Assembly (NCBI RefSeq): GCF_014648635.1
Contig: NZ_BMRM01000024.1
Span: 1 to 64,000 of the forward strand
DNA from: Streptomyces cinerochromogenes
GTDB taxonomy: Bacteria; Actinomycetota; Actinomycetes; Streptomycetales; Streptomycetaceae
Reading direction: 5' to 3'
DNA length: 64,000 nt
Shown: one piece after another, positions 24,218 to 32,732 of the stretch
How the letters are laid out: each line of letters starts with the position of its first letter
Position numbering within the stretch: position 1 is the stretch's first letter
Position numbers and translations under genes: made by a program
The notes under the pieces: generated by a model
Database searches by the model: none
The model's input: only the letters and a program-made list of their open reading frames with translations
What the model was told of the DNA's origin: nothing

Positions 24218-24904
24218 GTGCGCCAACCCTCAGCTCCTCCGTTCAACGCCCCGGCGGCCCGCCGGCTGCGCGCCGCGCTCGGCATGGGCCCCGAGCACGT
24301 CGCCTACGGCCTGCGGGCCTCGTACGGGCTGCCGTACGTCACACCCGATCTGGTGATCGCCTGGGAACGCGGTGTCGCCGCCCCGAGCAGTCCCGAACTG
24401 ACCGCCCTCGCGGGCGTGCTGTGGTGTTCCCCGGGCGAACTCCTCGGCCGCCCGCAGACCCTGCGCGAGCACCGCATCGCCCGTGCCGTCGCGCCCGAGG
24501 ACGTCGCCCACGCCGTCGGCATGGACCTGCGCGCGTACCTGCGGGCGGAGGAGAGCAGGCAGTGGAAGGGCAACGAACGCCAGTCGGCCGCGCTCGCGCG
24601 GGTCCTGGACCTCGCCCTGCCCGACTTCGTCGCCGTCACCGGCCGCGAGGCGAGGCTGGCCGAGCTGCTGCACAGCGCGGTGACCACCCGCTGGCAGGCC
24701 TATGTGCGGCCGGTGCGGAAACTGGCCCCGGTGGACGCCGAGGTCCTCGAAGGAGTGCTCCAGGAACTCCACCAGGACTACCAGGGGCACATGGCCGCCA
24801 CCCTCAGCTGGGGCGGCGGCAGCAGGAGTGCCAGCCGGTCCGGCCAGGAGTTCCTCGACCGGATCGTGGAGAACTTCTGGACGGCGGTGGAGCAGCGGAC
24901 CTGA
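24218..24904 (+). CDS. HTH (XRE-like) transcriptional regulator
   Basis: 228-residue protein. Two HTH-like segments are visible: ARRLRAALGMGPEHVAYGLR with VIAWERGVAAPSSPELTALAGVL (residues about 10-70), and IARAVAPEDVAHAVGMDLRAY near residue 90. The C-terminal half is helical and has no known enzymatic motif. GTG at 24218 gives the best start; a TTG three codons earlier is possible. It converges with pfkA across a 192-bp inverted-repeat element. The target is unknown, and control of the upstream importer or of itself is plausible from position. Confidence 0.8.
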   Translation: MRQPSAPPFNAPAARRLRAALGMGPEHVAYGLRASYGLPYVTPDLVIAWERGVAAPSSPELTALAGVLWCSPGELLGRPQTLREHRIARAVAPEDVAHAVGMDLRAYLRAEESRQWKGNERQSAALARVLDLALPDFVAVTGREARLAELLHSAVTTRWQAYVRPVRKLAPVDAEVLEGVLQELHQDYQGHMAATLSWGGGSRSASRSGQEFLDRIVENFWTAVEQRT

Positions 24905-24927
24905 GGCGGGGCCGGCCGCCGGTGCGG

Positions 24928-25119
24928 TCTAGGACCTCTCTTCCGGATCATGCCGGGGTCGCGGGGTCCGGCACGCACATCCGCGGCGTTGTCGTCGGTT
25001 GTCGACGCTCCGCGTCGACGCCCTCCTCCGCCTTGCGGCTGCACGCACCGGACCCCGCTCGGGTCAGCCGACAGGCACCGTCCCCCGCAGCCGGCCCGAT
25101 CCGAAAGAGAGGCCCTAGA
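24928..25119. mobile_element. MITE-like 192-bp inverted-repeat element
   Basis: The left end 24928-24956 (TCTAGGACCTCTCTTCCGGA at its tip) and the right end 25119-25091 match at 25 of 29 positions as inverted repeats. Nested inside are GCGGGGTCCGG (24961-24971) with CCGGACCCCGC (25048-25058), and a central GTCGACGC-tcc-GCGTCGAC hairpin (25001-25019). It has no ORF and fills almost the whole gap between the convergent HTH and pfkA genes. Its right end includes the last bases of pfkA with the stop codon. It could be a miniature transposable element, a bidirectional terminator, or the first recruited as the second. Confidence 0.6.
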
Positions 25120-26140
25120 AGACCGACTCGGCCTCGTCCATCCGGTCCTTCGGGACCGTCTTCAGCTCGGTGACGGCCTCGGCGAGCGGCACCATCACGA
25201 TGTCGGTGCCGCGCAGCGCGGTCATCCTGCCGAACTCGCCGCGGTGCGCGGCCTCGACGGCGTGCCAGCCGAAGCGGGTGGCGAGGACGCGGTCGTAGGC
25301 GGTGGGGACGCCGCCGCGCTGGACGTGTCCGAGGATGACCGGCTTGGCCTCCTTGCCGAGGCGCCGCTCCAGCTCGTAGGCGAGGGCGGTGCCGATGCCC
25401 TGGAAGCGCTCGTGGCCGTACTGGTCGATCTCGCCCTTGCCGTAGTCCATGGTGCCCTCGGCGGGGTGGGCGCCCTCGGCGACGCAGATGACGGCGAACT
25501 TCTTGCCGCGGGCGAAGCGCTCCTCGACCATCTTGACCAGGTCGGCGGGGTCGAAGGGGCGCTCGGGCAGGCAGATGCCGTGGGCGCCGGCGGCCATGCC
25601 GGACTCCAGGGCGATCCAGCCGGCGTGCCGGCCCATGACCTCCACGACCATCACGCGCTGGTGGGACTCGGCGGTGGTCTTCAGGCGGTCCATGGCCTCC
25701 GTCGCCACGCCGACGGCGGTGTCGAAGCCGAAGGTGCGGTCGGTGGAGGAGATGTCGTTGTCGATGGTCTTGGGGACACCGACGACCGGCAGGCCCGCGT
25801 CGGACAGCATGCGGGCCGCCGTCAGGGTGCCCTCGCCGCCGATCGGGATCAGCGCGTCGATACCGAACTCCTCGACCATGTCGGCCGCGCCCTCGCAGGC
25901 CTCGCGCAGCCGGTCCCGCTCCAGCCGGGAGGAGCCGAGGATGGTGCCGCCGCGGGCCAGGATGCCGCTGACCGCGTCCAGGTCGAGGGTGCGGTAGTGG
26001 CGGTCCAGCAGGCCGCGGTAGCCGTCCTCGAAGCCGATGACCTCGTCGCCGTACTGCGCCACCGCCCGGTGCACGACCGACCGGATCACGGCGTTCAGGC
26101 CGGGGCAGTCGCCGCCTGCGGTGAGAACTCCGATGCGCAT
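25115..26140 (-). CDS. pfkA: 6-phosphofructokinase
   Basis: 341-residue group-A phosphofructokinase; fructose 6-phosphate to fructose 1,6-bisphosphate in glycolysis. Motifs: GGDCPGLNAVIR (residues 8-19), nucleotide loop IGGEGTLTAA (about 100-109), catalytic PKTIDNDI, substrate-binding EVMGRHAGWIA and GHVQRGG. At the two phosphoryl-donor positions it has Gly (GGEGT) plus Lys (PKTIDND), the mixed pattern I associate with actinobacterial ATP-dependent enzymes, whereas PPi enzymes carry Asp plus Lys. ATG at 26140 is the family start. The stop lies in the right end of the MITE-like element. It diverges from pta across 201 bp with two dyads. Confidence 0.95.
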   Translation of the reverse strand: MRIGVLTAGGDCPGLNAVIRSVVHRAVAQYGDEVIGFEDGYRGLLDRHYRTLDLDAVSGILARGGTILGSSRLERDRLREACEGAADMVEEFGIDALIPIGGEGTLTAARMLSDAGLPVVGVPKTIDNDISSTDRTFGFDTAVGVATEAMDRLKTTAESHQRVMVVEVMGRHAGWIALESGMAAGAHGICLPERPFDPADLVKMVEERFARGKKFAVICVAEGAHPAEGTMDYGKGEIDQYGHERFQGIGTALAYELERRLGKEAKPVILGHVQRGGVPTAYDRVLATRFGWHAVEAAHRGEFGRMTALRGTDIVMVPLAEAVTELKTVPKDRMDEAESVF

Positions 26141-26192
26141 CGTGCTGTGTCTCCTGCTCGCTGTCGTGTACCGGTGAGCCGGTGTCGATTGT

Positions 26193-26215
26193 TTCACGTC
26201 CGCCGGACCGGTGAA
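26193..26215. promoter_or_regulatory. Imperfect palindrome in the pfkA-pta divergent region
   Basis: TTCAC-GTCCG-C-CGGAC-CG-GTGAA, with outer arms of 5 bp and inner arms of 5 bp, lies 53-75 bp upstream of the pfkA start. Candidate operator by symmetry and position only. Confidence 0.4.
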
Positions 26216-26264
26216 GCCTTGACGGGCGCCTTATCCGTCGGCGGGGGTATTGTCAAGAGGGTTC

Positions 26265-26282
26265 CACTCACCTCGGTGAGTG
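26265..26282. promoter_or_regulatory. Perfect 18-bp palindrome upstream of pta
   Basis: CACTCACCTCGGTGAGTG is a perfect palindrome followed by ATTTTTAT, ending 59 bp before the pta start. The 2-bp centre makes a protein-binding dyad more likely than an RNA hairpin. Confidence 0.5.
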
Positions 26283-26341
26283 ATTTTTATGCCGAAGACG
26301 CGACAGAAGCGACAGAGCGATATGAGGAACGGAGTGGACAC

Positions 26342-28462
26342 GTGACGCGCAGCGTGTACGTCACCGGGATCGACCGCGGTGACGGCCGCCAGGTCGTGGA
26401 GCTGGGGGTCATGGAGCTCCTGACACGGCAGGTCGACCGGGTGGGTGTGTTCCGTCCCCTCGTCCACGACGGCCCCGATCGACTGTTCGAGCTGCTGCGG
26501 TCGCGCTACCGCCTCTCGCAGGACCCGGCGACCGTCTACGGCATGGACTACCACCAGGCCTCCGCGCTCCAGGCCGAGCAGGGCACCGACGAGCTGGTCT
26601 CCGCCCTGGTCGACCGCTTCCACCTGGTGGCCCGGGACTACGACGTCGTCCTGGTCCTCGGCACCGACTACGCCGGCACCCAGCTGCCGGACGAGCTGTC
26701 CCTCAACGCCCGCCTCGCCAACGAGTTCGGCGCCTCCGTGATCCCGGTGGTCGGGGGCCGCAGGCAGTCCGCCGAGTCCGTGCTGGCCGAGACCCGCAAC
26801 GCCTACCGCGCCTACGACGGCCTCGGCTGCGACGTGCTCGCCATGGTCGCCAACCGGGTGGCCCGCGAGGACCGCGACGAGATCGCCGAGCGGCTCGCCG
26901 GCCGGCTGCCGGTGCCGACGTACGTCCTGCCCGACGAGCCGGCCCTGTCCGCGCCGACGGTCGCCCAGATCGCCCAGACCCTCGGCGCCAAGGTGCTGCT
27001 CGGCGACGACTCCGGGCTCGCCCGGGACGCCCTCGGCTTCGTCTTCGGCGGCGCCATGTTGCCGAACTTCCTGGGCGCCCTCACCCCGGGCTGCCTGGTC
27101 GTCACCCCCGGCGACCGCGCCGACCTGGTGGTGGGCTCGCTCGCCGCGCACAGCGCCGGCACCCCGCCGATCGCCGGCGTGCTGCTCACCCTGAACGAGG
27201 TGCCGAGCGAGGAGGTCCTCACCCTCGCCGCCCGCCTCGCCCCGGGCACCCCGGTGCTCTCCGTGTCCGGCAACAGCTTCCCCACCGCCGAGCAGCTCTT
27301 CTCCATGGAGGGGAAGATGACCGCGGCCACCCCGCGCAAGGCGGAGACCGCGCTCGGCCTGTTCGAGCGGTACACCGACACCGCCGGCCTGGCCCGCCGG
27401 GTCTCCGCGCCGAGCAGCGACCGGGTCACCCCGATGATGTTCGAGCACAAGCTGCTGGAGCAGGCCCGCGCCGACAAGCGCCGGGTCGTCCTCCCCGAGG
27501 GCACCGAGGAGCGGGTGCTGCACGCGGCCGAGGTGCTGCTGCGCCGGGGCGTGTGCGACCTGACCCTGCTCGGCCCGGCCGACCGGATCCGCAAGAAGGC
27601 CGCCGACCTCGGCATCGACCTCGGCGACAGCCAGCTGATCGACCCGGCCACCTCCGAGCTGCGCGACAGCTTCGCGGAGAAGTACGCGGCACTGCGCGCC
27701 CACAAGGGCGTCACCGTCGAGCTGGCCTACGACGTCGTCTCCGACGTGAACTACTTCGGCACCCTGATGGTCCAGGAGGGCCTGGCCGACGGCATGGTGT
27801 CCGGCTCGGTGCACTCGACGGCGGCCACCATCCGGCCCGCCTTCGAGATCATCAAGACGAAGCCCGAGGCGTCCATCGTCTCGTCGGTGTTCTTCATGTG
27901 CCTGGCCGACAAGGTGCTGGTCTACGGCGACTGCGCGGTCAACCCGGACCCGAACGCCGAGCAGCTCGCGGACATCGCCATCCAGTCGGCGGGCACGGCC
28001 GCGCAGTTCGGTGTGGAGCCGCGGATCGCGATGCTGTCGTACTCCACGGGGACGTCCGGTTCGGGCGCCGACGTGGACAAGGTGCGCCAGGCCACCGAGC
28101 TGGTCCGCTCGCGCCGGCCGGACCTGAAGATCGAGGGCCCGATCCAGTACGACGCGGCGGTGGAGCCGTCCATCGCCGCGACCAAGCTGCCCGACTCGGA
28201 CGTCGCCGGTCAGGCCAGCGTGCTGATCTTCCCCGACCTCAACACCGGCAACAACACCTACAAGGCCGTGCAGCGTTCGGCCGGCGCGATCGCCGTCGGC
28301 CCGGTCCTGCAGGGTCTGCGCAAGCCGGTCAACGACCTGTCCCGGGGCGCCCTCGTCCAGGACATCGTCTCCACCGTCGCCATCACGGCGATCCAGGCCC
28401 AGAATCCCGCCCCGTCCCCCGGCGGCACCCCGTCCCCCAGCGAGAAGGCGTCCCAGCAGTGA
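26342..28462 (+). CDS. pta: Phosphate acetyltransferase (long form)
   Basis: 706-residue multi-domain Pta; acetyl-CoA plus phosphate to acetyl phosphate. The N-terminal ~215 residues resemble the P-loop dethiobiotin-synthetase-like domain (SVYVTGIDRGDGRQ, weak P-loop), then a DRTGG-type domain (LVVTPGDRADLVVGSLAA), then the C-terminal catalytic PTA_PTB domain (RVVLPEGTEERVL onward) with YSTGTSGSGADVDKV and the closing DLSRGALVQDIV. GTG at 26342 has GGAGTGGAC upstream. It overlaps ackA by 4 bp (GTGA), so the two steps of the acetate pathway are coupled. The usual P-loop GxxxGK(T/S) is degenerate here (GIDRGDGRQ), so nucleotide binding by this domain is doubtful. Confidence 0.94.
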   Translation: MTRSVYVTGIDRGDGRQVVELGVMELLTRQVDRVGVFRPLVHDGPDRLFELLRSRYRLSQDPATVYGMDYHQASALQAEQGTDELVSALVDRFHLVARDYDVVLVLGTDYAGTQLPDELSLNARLANEFGASVIPVVGGRRQSAESVLAETRNAYRAYDGLGCDVLAMVANRVAREDRDEIAERLAGRLPVPTYVLPDEPALSAPTVAQIAQTLGAKVLLGDDSGLARDALGFVFGGAMLPNFLGALTPGCLVVTPGDRADLVVGSLAAHSAGTPPIAGVLLTLNEVPSEEVLTLAARLAPGTPVLSVSGNSFPTAEQLFSMEGKMTAATPRKAETALGLFERYTDTAGLARRVSAPSSDRVTPMMFEHKLLEQARADKRRVVLPEGTEERVLHAAEVLLRRGVCDLTLLGPADRIRKKAADLGIDLGDSQLIDPATSELRDSFAEKYAALRAHKGVTVELAYDVVSDVNYFGTLMVQEGLADGMVSGSVHSTAATIRPAFEIIKTKPEASIVSSVFFMCLADKVLVYGDCAVNPDPNAEQLADIAIQSAGTAAQFGVEPRIAMLSYSTGTSGSGADVDKVRQATELVRSRRPDLKIEGPIQYDAAVEPSIAATKLPDSDVAGQASVLIFPDLNTGNNTYKAVQRSAGAIAVGPVLQGLRKPVNDLSRGALVQDIVSTVAITAIQAQNPAPSPGGTPSPSEKASQQ

Positions 28463-29670
28463 CCTCCCCCACCCGTGTCCTCGTCCTCAACTCCGGTTCC
28501 TCGTCGGTGAAGTACCAGCTGCTGGACATGCGGGACAGCAGCCGGCTCGCGGTGGGCCTGGTCGAGCGCATCGGCGAGCAGACCTCCCGGCTGAAGCACA
28601 CCTGCCTCACCAGCGGCGACACCCGTGAGCACACCGGTCCGATCGCCGACCACGACGCCGCCCTGAAGGCGGTCGCCGAGGAGCTGGGCCGCGACGGACT
28701 GGGCCTGGACTCCCCGGAGCTGGCCGCGATCGGCCACCGCGTGGTGCACGGCGGGATGTTCTTCACCGAGCCCACCGTCATCGACGACGCGGTGCTCACC
28801 GAGATCGAGCGGCTGATCCCGGTCGCCCCGCTGCACAACCCGGCCAACCTGACCGGCATCCGCACCGCGCAGGGGCTGCGCCCCGACCTGCCCCAGGTCG
28901 CCGTCTTCGACACCGCGTTCCACACGACGATGCCGGAGTCCGCGGCGCGCTACGCGATCGACCCGAAGATCGCCGACCGGCACCGCATCCGCCGCTACGG
29001 CTTCCACGGCACCTCGCACGCCTACGTCTCGCGGGAGACCGCGCGGCTGCTGGGCAAGGACCCGTCCGAGGTCAACGTGATCGTGCTGCACCTGGGCAAC
29101 GGCGCCTCGGCGTCCGCGGTCGAGAGGGGCCGGTGCGTGGACACCTCCATGGGGCTGACGCCTTTGGAGGGGCTCGTGATGGGTACGCGCTCCGGTGATG
29201 TGGACCCCGCCGTCATCTTCCATTTGGCCCGGGTTGGGGATATGTCCATGGACGAGATCGACACTCTTCTCAACAAGAGGAGCGGCCTGTTCGGTCTGTG
29301 CGGGGACAACGACATGCGGGAGATCCGCCGCCGGATCGACGAGGGTGACGAAGAGGCCGCACTCGCCTTCGACATTTACATTCACCGGCTCAGGAAGTAC
29401 ATCGGCGCCTATTACGCGGTGCTCGGCACCGTGGACGCGGTGGCCTTCACCGCCGGGGTCGGCGAGAACGCCGCCGAGGTGCGCGAGGCGGCGATCGCGG
29501 GCCTGGAGGGGCTGGGCCTGGCGGTCGACGCGGAGCGCAACGCCGTGCGCGGCGGCGAGCCGCGGCTCATTTCGCCGGAGTCCGCCCGCGTGGCGGTCGC
29601 CGTGGTGCCGACGGATGAAGAACTGGAGATCGCGACGCAGACCTACGCACTGGTCGGAAAGAACAACTGA
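28459..29670 (+). CDS. ackA: Acetate kinase
   Basis: 403-residue ASKHA-fold kinase interconverting acetyl phosphate and acetate with ATP. Signature blocks are VLVLNSGSSSVKYQL at the N-terminus, GHRVVHGG, FDTAFHTTMP, RRYGFHGTSHAYV, HLGNGASASAV, DTSMGLTPLEGLVMGTRSGDVDP and FTAGVGENAAEVR. All catalytic residues expected from the family are in place. GTG start overlaps the pta stop. A patch at about 29160-29290 has somewhat more A/T at third positions than its surroundings. Confidence 0.96.
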   Translation: MTSPTRVLVLNSGSSSVKYQLLDMRDSSRLAVGLVERIGEQTSRLKHTCLTSGDTREHTGPIADHDAALKAVAEELGRDGLGLDSPELAAIGHRVVHGGMFFTEPTVIDDAVLTEIERLIPVAPLHNPANLTGIRTAQGLRPDLPQVAVFDTAFHTTMPESAARYAIDPKIADRHRIRRYGFHGTSHAYVSRETARLLGKDPSEVNVIVLHLGNGASASAVERGRCVDTSMGLTPLEGLVMGTRSGDVDPAVIFHLARVGDMSMDEIDTLLNKRSGLFGLCGDNDMREIRRRIDEGDEEAALAFDIYIHRLRKYIGAYYAVLGTVDAVAFTAGVGENAAEVREAAIAGLEGLGLAVDAERNAVRGGEPRLISPESARVAVAVVPTDEELEIATQTYALVGKNN

Positions 29671-29713
29671 ATACCACCTGAGCGGTGTGGCACTCATTTG
29701 TATCTTCCGCCAG

Positions 29714-29727
29714 ACGGAATATTCCGT
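29714..29727. promoter_or_regulatory. 14-bp perfect palindrome ahead of pyk
   Basis: ACGGAATATTCCGT ends 27 bp before the pyk ATG, in an AT-rich promoter-like stretch (29680-29754). It is a candidate operator. Confidence 0.45.
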
Positions 29728-29754
29728 AGCGAAACAAACCGATAGGATCGCCCC

Positions 29755-31182
29755 ATGCGCCGTTCGAAAATCGTCTGTACTCTCGGCCCCGCGGTCGACT
29801 CCCACGAGATGCTCGTCGCCATGATCGAGGCGGGCATGAACGTGGCCCGGTTCAACTTCAGCCACGGCACCCACGCCGAGCACCAGGCGCGGTACGACCG
29901 CGTCCGGGCCGCCTCCAAGGAGACCGGCCGTCCCATCGGCGTCCTCGCCGACCTGCAGGGCCCGAAGATCCGCCTGGAGACCTTCGCCGAGGGTCCGGTC
30001 GAGCTGGAGCGCGGTGACGAGTTCGTCATCACGACCGAGGACGTACCGGGCGACAAGCACATCTGCGGCACGACGTACAAGGGGCTGCCGGGTGACGTCT
30101 CGCGCGGCGACCAGGTCCTGATCAACGACGGCAACGTCGAGCTGAAGGTCCTGGACGTCGAGGGCCCGCGGGTGAGGACGATCGTCATCGAGGGCGGCGT
30201 CGTCTCCGACCACAAGGGCATCAACCTGCCCGGCGCGGCCGTCAACGTGCCCGCGCTGAGCGAGAAGGACGTCGAGGACCTGCGCTTCGCCCTCCGCATG
30301 GGCTGCGACATGGTCGCGCTGTCCTTCGTCCGGGACGCCAAGGACGTGCACGACGTCCACCGCGTGATGGACGAGGAGGGCCGCCGGGTCCCGGTGATCG
30401 CCAAGGTGGAGAAGCCGCAGGCGGTCGACAACATGGAAGCCGTCGTGCTGGCGTTCGACGGCGTGATGGTCGCCCGTGGTGACCTCGCCGTCGAGTACCC
30501 GCTGGAGAAGGTCCCCATGGTGCAGAAGCGCCTGGTGGAGATGTGCCGGCGCAACGCCAAGCCGGTGATCGTCGCGACCCAGATGATGGAGTCGATGATC
30601 ACCAACTCCCGCCCGACCCGCGCCGAGGCCTCCGACGTCGCCAACGCGATCCTGGACGGCGCCGACGCGGTCATGCTGTCGGCCGAGTCCAGCGTGGGCG
30701 CCTACCCGGTCGAGACGGTCAAGACCATGTCGAAGATCGTCACCGCGGCCGAGCAGGAGCTGCTCGCCAAGGGCCTCCAGCCGCTCGTGCCGGGCAAGAA
30801 GCCGCGCACGCAGGGCGGTTCGGTGGCCCGCGCGGCCGCCGAGATCGCCGACTTCCTCGGCGGCAAGGGCCTGATCGCCTTCACGCAGTCCGGTGACACG
30901 GCGCGCCGGCTGTCCCGCTACCGCGCGATCCAGCCGATCATCGCCTTCACCACGGACGAGGGCACCCGCAACCAGCTCACCCTCAGCTGGGGCGTGGAGT
31001 CGCACGTCGTGCCGTTCGTGAACACCACGGACGAGATGGTCGAGCTGGTGGACCAGGAGATCGACCGGCTCGGCCGCTTCAGCCCGGGCGACACCGTCAT
31101 CATCACCGCCGGCTCGCCCCCCGGGGTCCCCGGCACCACCAACATGCTCCGTGTCCACCACCTGGGCGGCCAGAACGGCTGA
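29755..31182 (+). CDS. pyk: Pyruvate kinase
   Basis: 475-residue pyruvate kinase; phosphoenolpyruvate plus ADP to pyruvate plus ATP. Motifs are RRSKIVCTLGP at the N-terminus, MNVARFNFSHGTHAEH, the active-site block VIAKVEKPQAVDNMEAV with catalytic Lys, VMVARGDLAVEYP, and ATQMMESMITNSRPTRAEASDVANA. The B domain and C-terminal allosteric domain are both present, so length is normal. It follows pta-ackA in the same direction but has its own promoter-like upstream region, and ends at a strong terminator. Confidence 0.96.
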   Translation: MRRSKIVCTLGPAVDSHEMLVAMIEAGMNVARFNFSHGTHAEHQARYDRVRAASKETGRPIGVLADLQGPKIRLETFAEGPVELERGDEFVITTEDVPGDKHICGTTYKGLPGDVSRGDQVLINDGNVELKVLDVEGPRVRTIVIEGGVVSDHKGINLPGAAVNVPALSEKDVEDLRFALRMGCDMVALSFVRDAKDVHDVHRVMDEEGRRVPVIAKVEKPQAVDNMEAVVLAFDGVMVARGDLAVEYPLEKVPMVQKRLVEMCRRNAKPVIVATQMMESMITNSRPTRAEASDVANAILDGADAVMLSAESSVGAYPVETVKTMSKIVTAAEQELLAKGLQPLVPGKKPRTQGGSVARAAAEIADFLGGKGLIAFTQSGDTARRLSRYRAIQPIIAFTTDEGTRNQLTLSWGVESHVVPFVNTTDEMVELVDQEIDRLGRFSPGDTVIITAGSPPGVPGTTNMLRVHHLGGQNG

Positions 31183-31208
31183 CCCGTCCGGCACGGGCCC
31201 TGTACGGC

Positions 31209-31245
31209 ACCGAGGGCGCCCCCTTCGACAGGGGGCGCCCTCGGT
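31209..31245. terminator. Strong terminator between pyk and the DUF6230/6114 locus
   Basis: ACCGAGGGCGCCCCC (31209-31223) pairs perfectly over 15 bp with GGGGGCGCCCTCGGT (31231-31245), with a TTCGACA loop. It is followed by GTTGT on the plus strand and serves the convergent genes on both sides. Confidence 0.9.
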
Positions 31246-31280
31246 GTTGTGCGGCTCCCGAACCGGGCTTGTACGACCGC

Positions 31281-32732
31281 TCAGTCGGTCGTGTACACGT
31301 GCATGCCGGGCACGTGCAGGTTGCCGCCGAACTGGGCCGCCTGGACCACCTTGACGTTGGTGAAGTAGATCAGCGGGATGTTCAGCGGGGGCGGGCTGTC
31401 CGGGCTGAACGTCACCGGGATCAGCCCGAACAGGTTGCCCGAGATGCTCTCGGTGTACATCACCGTGTCGCCGCCGGTGATGGTGGACGTCGAGCCCTTG
31501 GCCGCCTGGACGTGGTAGGTCTTGTTCGCCTGCTTGTCGTTCACCGTCTGGTGCAGGTCGCCGATGTCGGTGCCGCCGGAGATGACGTACTTCAGCACCT
31601 TCTTCGTGGTGCCGTTGGCCGTCTTCACCTGGACGATGCCCTGGTAGTCGGCGCCCTTGAGGAGCAGGGAGCTGGCGTTCAGGTACCAGGGGTCGTCGGC
31701 CACCGGCACCTTGTTGTCGACGCCGCCCTCGTCGTCCGTGGCCACCGGACAGTCCTCGGCGGAGGCGGACTCGCTCGCGGACGGGCTCGGCGTGGCCGTC
31801 GCGGTCGCGTCCCCGGCCGCCCGGGTGGTGTCGTCGGCGGTCTTGGAGACGGTGCCCGTGGTGTCCCCGGCCGTGTCCTTGACGGTGTCCGTGGCCTTCT
31901 TCGCCGTGTCCTTCACGGTGTCGGAGGCGCTGCCGCCCGTGTCCTTGCCGGCCGCGTCCTTGCCGCCGCCGGACGAGGTGTCCGTGGCGGAGGAGGACGA
32001 GGACGAGGGGGACGCGGTCGGTGCCGGCGTCGCGGTCTGCGTCGACGCGCCGGAGCCCGTGTCCGTGCCACCGCCGCCGGTGAGGAGGTCACCGAGGGTG
32101 TCGCCGATGGTGTCCAGGACGCCACCGCCGCCGCTCTGGGTCTGCGACGTCGACGGCGTGTCCGTGTCACCGCCCGAGCCCGAACCCGAGCCGGCCGAAC
32201 CGGAGTCGGAGCCGGTCGACCCCGAGTCGGAGCCGGCGGAACCCGAACCGGAGCCGGAGGAGCCCGAGTCGGACCCGGAGGAGCCGGAGTCCGAGGTGGC
32301 CGTCGGGTCGGGGGTGGCCTTGTCGTCGGAACCTGAACCCGACGAAGAGGTACCGCCCGGCTCCTCCGTCTTGCCGCTCCCGGCGGTCTGCGACGGCGAG
32401 GCCGACGTGCTCGGCGACGCGGACGGCGACGGCGAGGCCGAGGCGTCCTTGTCCTCGTCCAGCGCCTTGACGCAGTCCTTGTACTCGTCGGCCGTCAGGC
32501 TCTTCGCCGACGTCGACGGGGACGGGCTGCCGTTGTTGTCGGCGAGGGCGAACGTGGACGTGAAGCCCATGCCCATGAGCACCGCCGTGGGCATCGCCAC
32601 GGAGGCTATGGCCTTGCCGGCCGGCATGTGGAACCTGGTGAACAGCGGCTTTCTGGGGGCCGCGTGGCGGGGCCCGGTTCTCGCGCGGGACCCGTCCACA
32701 TCGGTCCCGCGGGTCACCTCGTCAGCCGGCAC
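31281..32732 (-). CDS. Secreted Ser/Gly/Asp-rich surface protein
   Basis: 483 residues. The N-terminus has a long twin-basic leader and a hydrophobic stretch (AIASVAMPTAVLMGMGFTSTFALA) that looks like a signal peptide ending near residue 64. A low-complexity region rich in S, G, D, T and P (about residues 70-310) holds repeats such as GSDSGS and helical KDTxKKATDTVKDT-like segments. The C-terminal ~150 residues (from DCPVATDDEGG) form a folded-looking beta-rich domain (GADYQGIVQVKTANGTTKK, LKYVISGGTDIGDLHQ). GTG at 32732 overlaps the DUF6114 gene by 11 bp, so the two are cotranslated. I do not recognise the C-terminal domain; it is probably displayed outside the cell. Confidence 0.8.
   Translation of the reverse strand: MPADEVTRGTDVDGSRARTGPRHAAPRKPLFTRFHMPAGKAIASVAMPTAVLMGMGFTSTFALADNNGSPSPSTSAKSLTADEYKDCVKALDEDKDASASPSPSASPSTSASPSQTAGSGKTEEPGGTSSSGSGSDDKATPDPTATSDSGSSGSDSGSSGSGSGSAGSDSGSTGSDSGSAGSGSGSGGDTDTPSTSQTQSGGGGVLDTIGDTLGDLLTGGGGTDTGSGASTQTATPAPTASPSSSSSSATDTSSGGGKDAAGKDTGGSASDTVKDTAKKATDTVKDTAGDTTGTVSKTADDTTRAAGDATATATPSPSASESASAEDCPVATDDEGGVDNKVPVADDPWYLNASSLLLKGADYQGIVQVKTANGTTKKVLKYVISGGTDIGDLHQTVNDKQANKTYHVQAAKGSTSTITGGDTVMYTESISGNLFGLIPVTFSPDSPPPLNIPLIYFTNVKVVQAAQFGGNLHVPGMHVYTTD

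Noticed and set aside
24928..25119. Complete insertion sequence
   Set aside because: There is no transposase frame within 192 bp; only a MITE-like or terminator role is possible.
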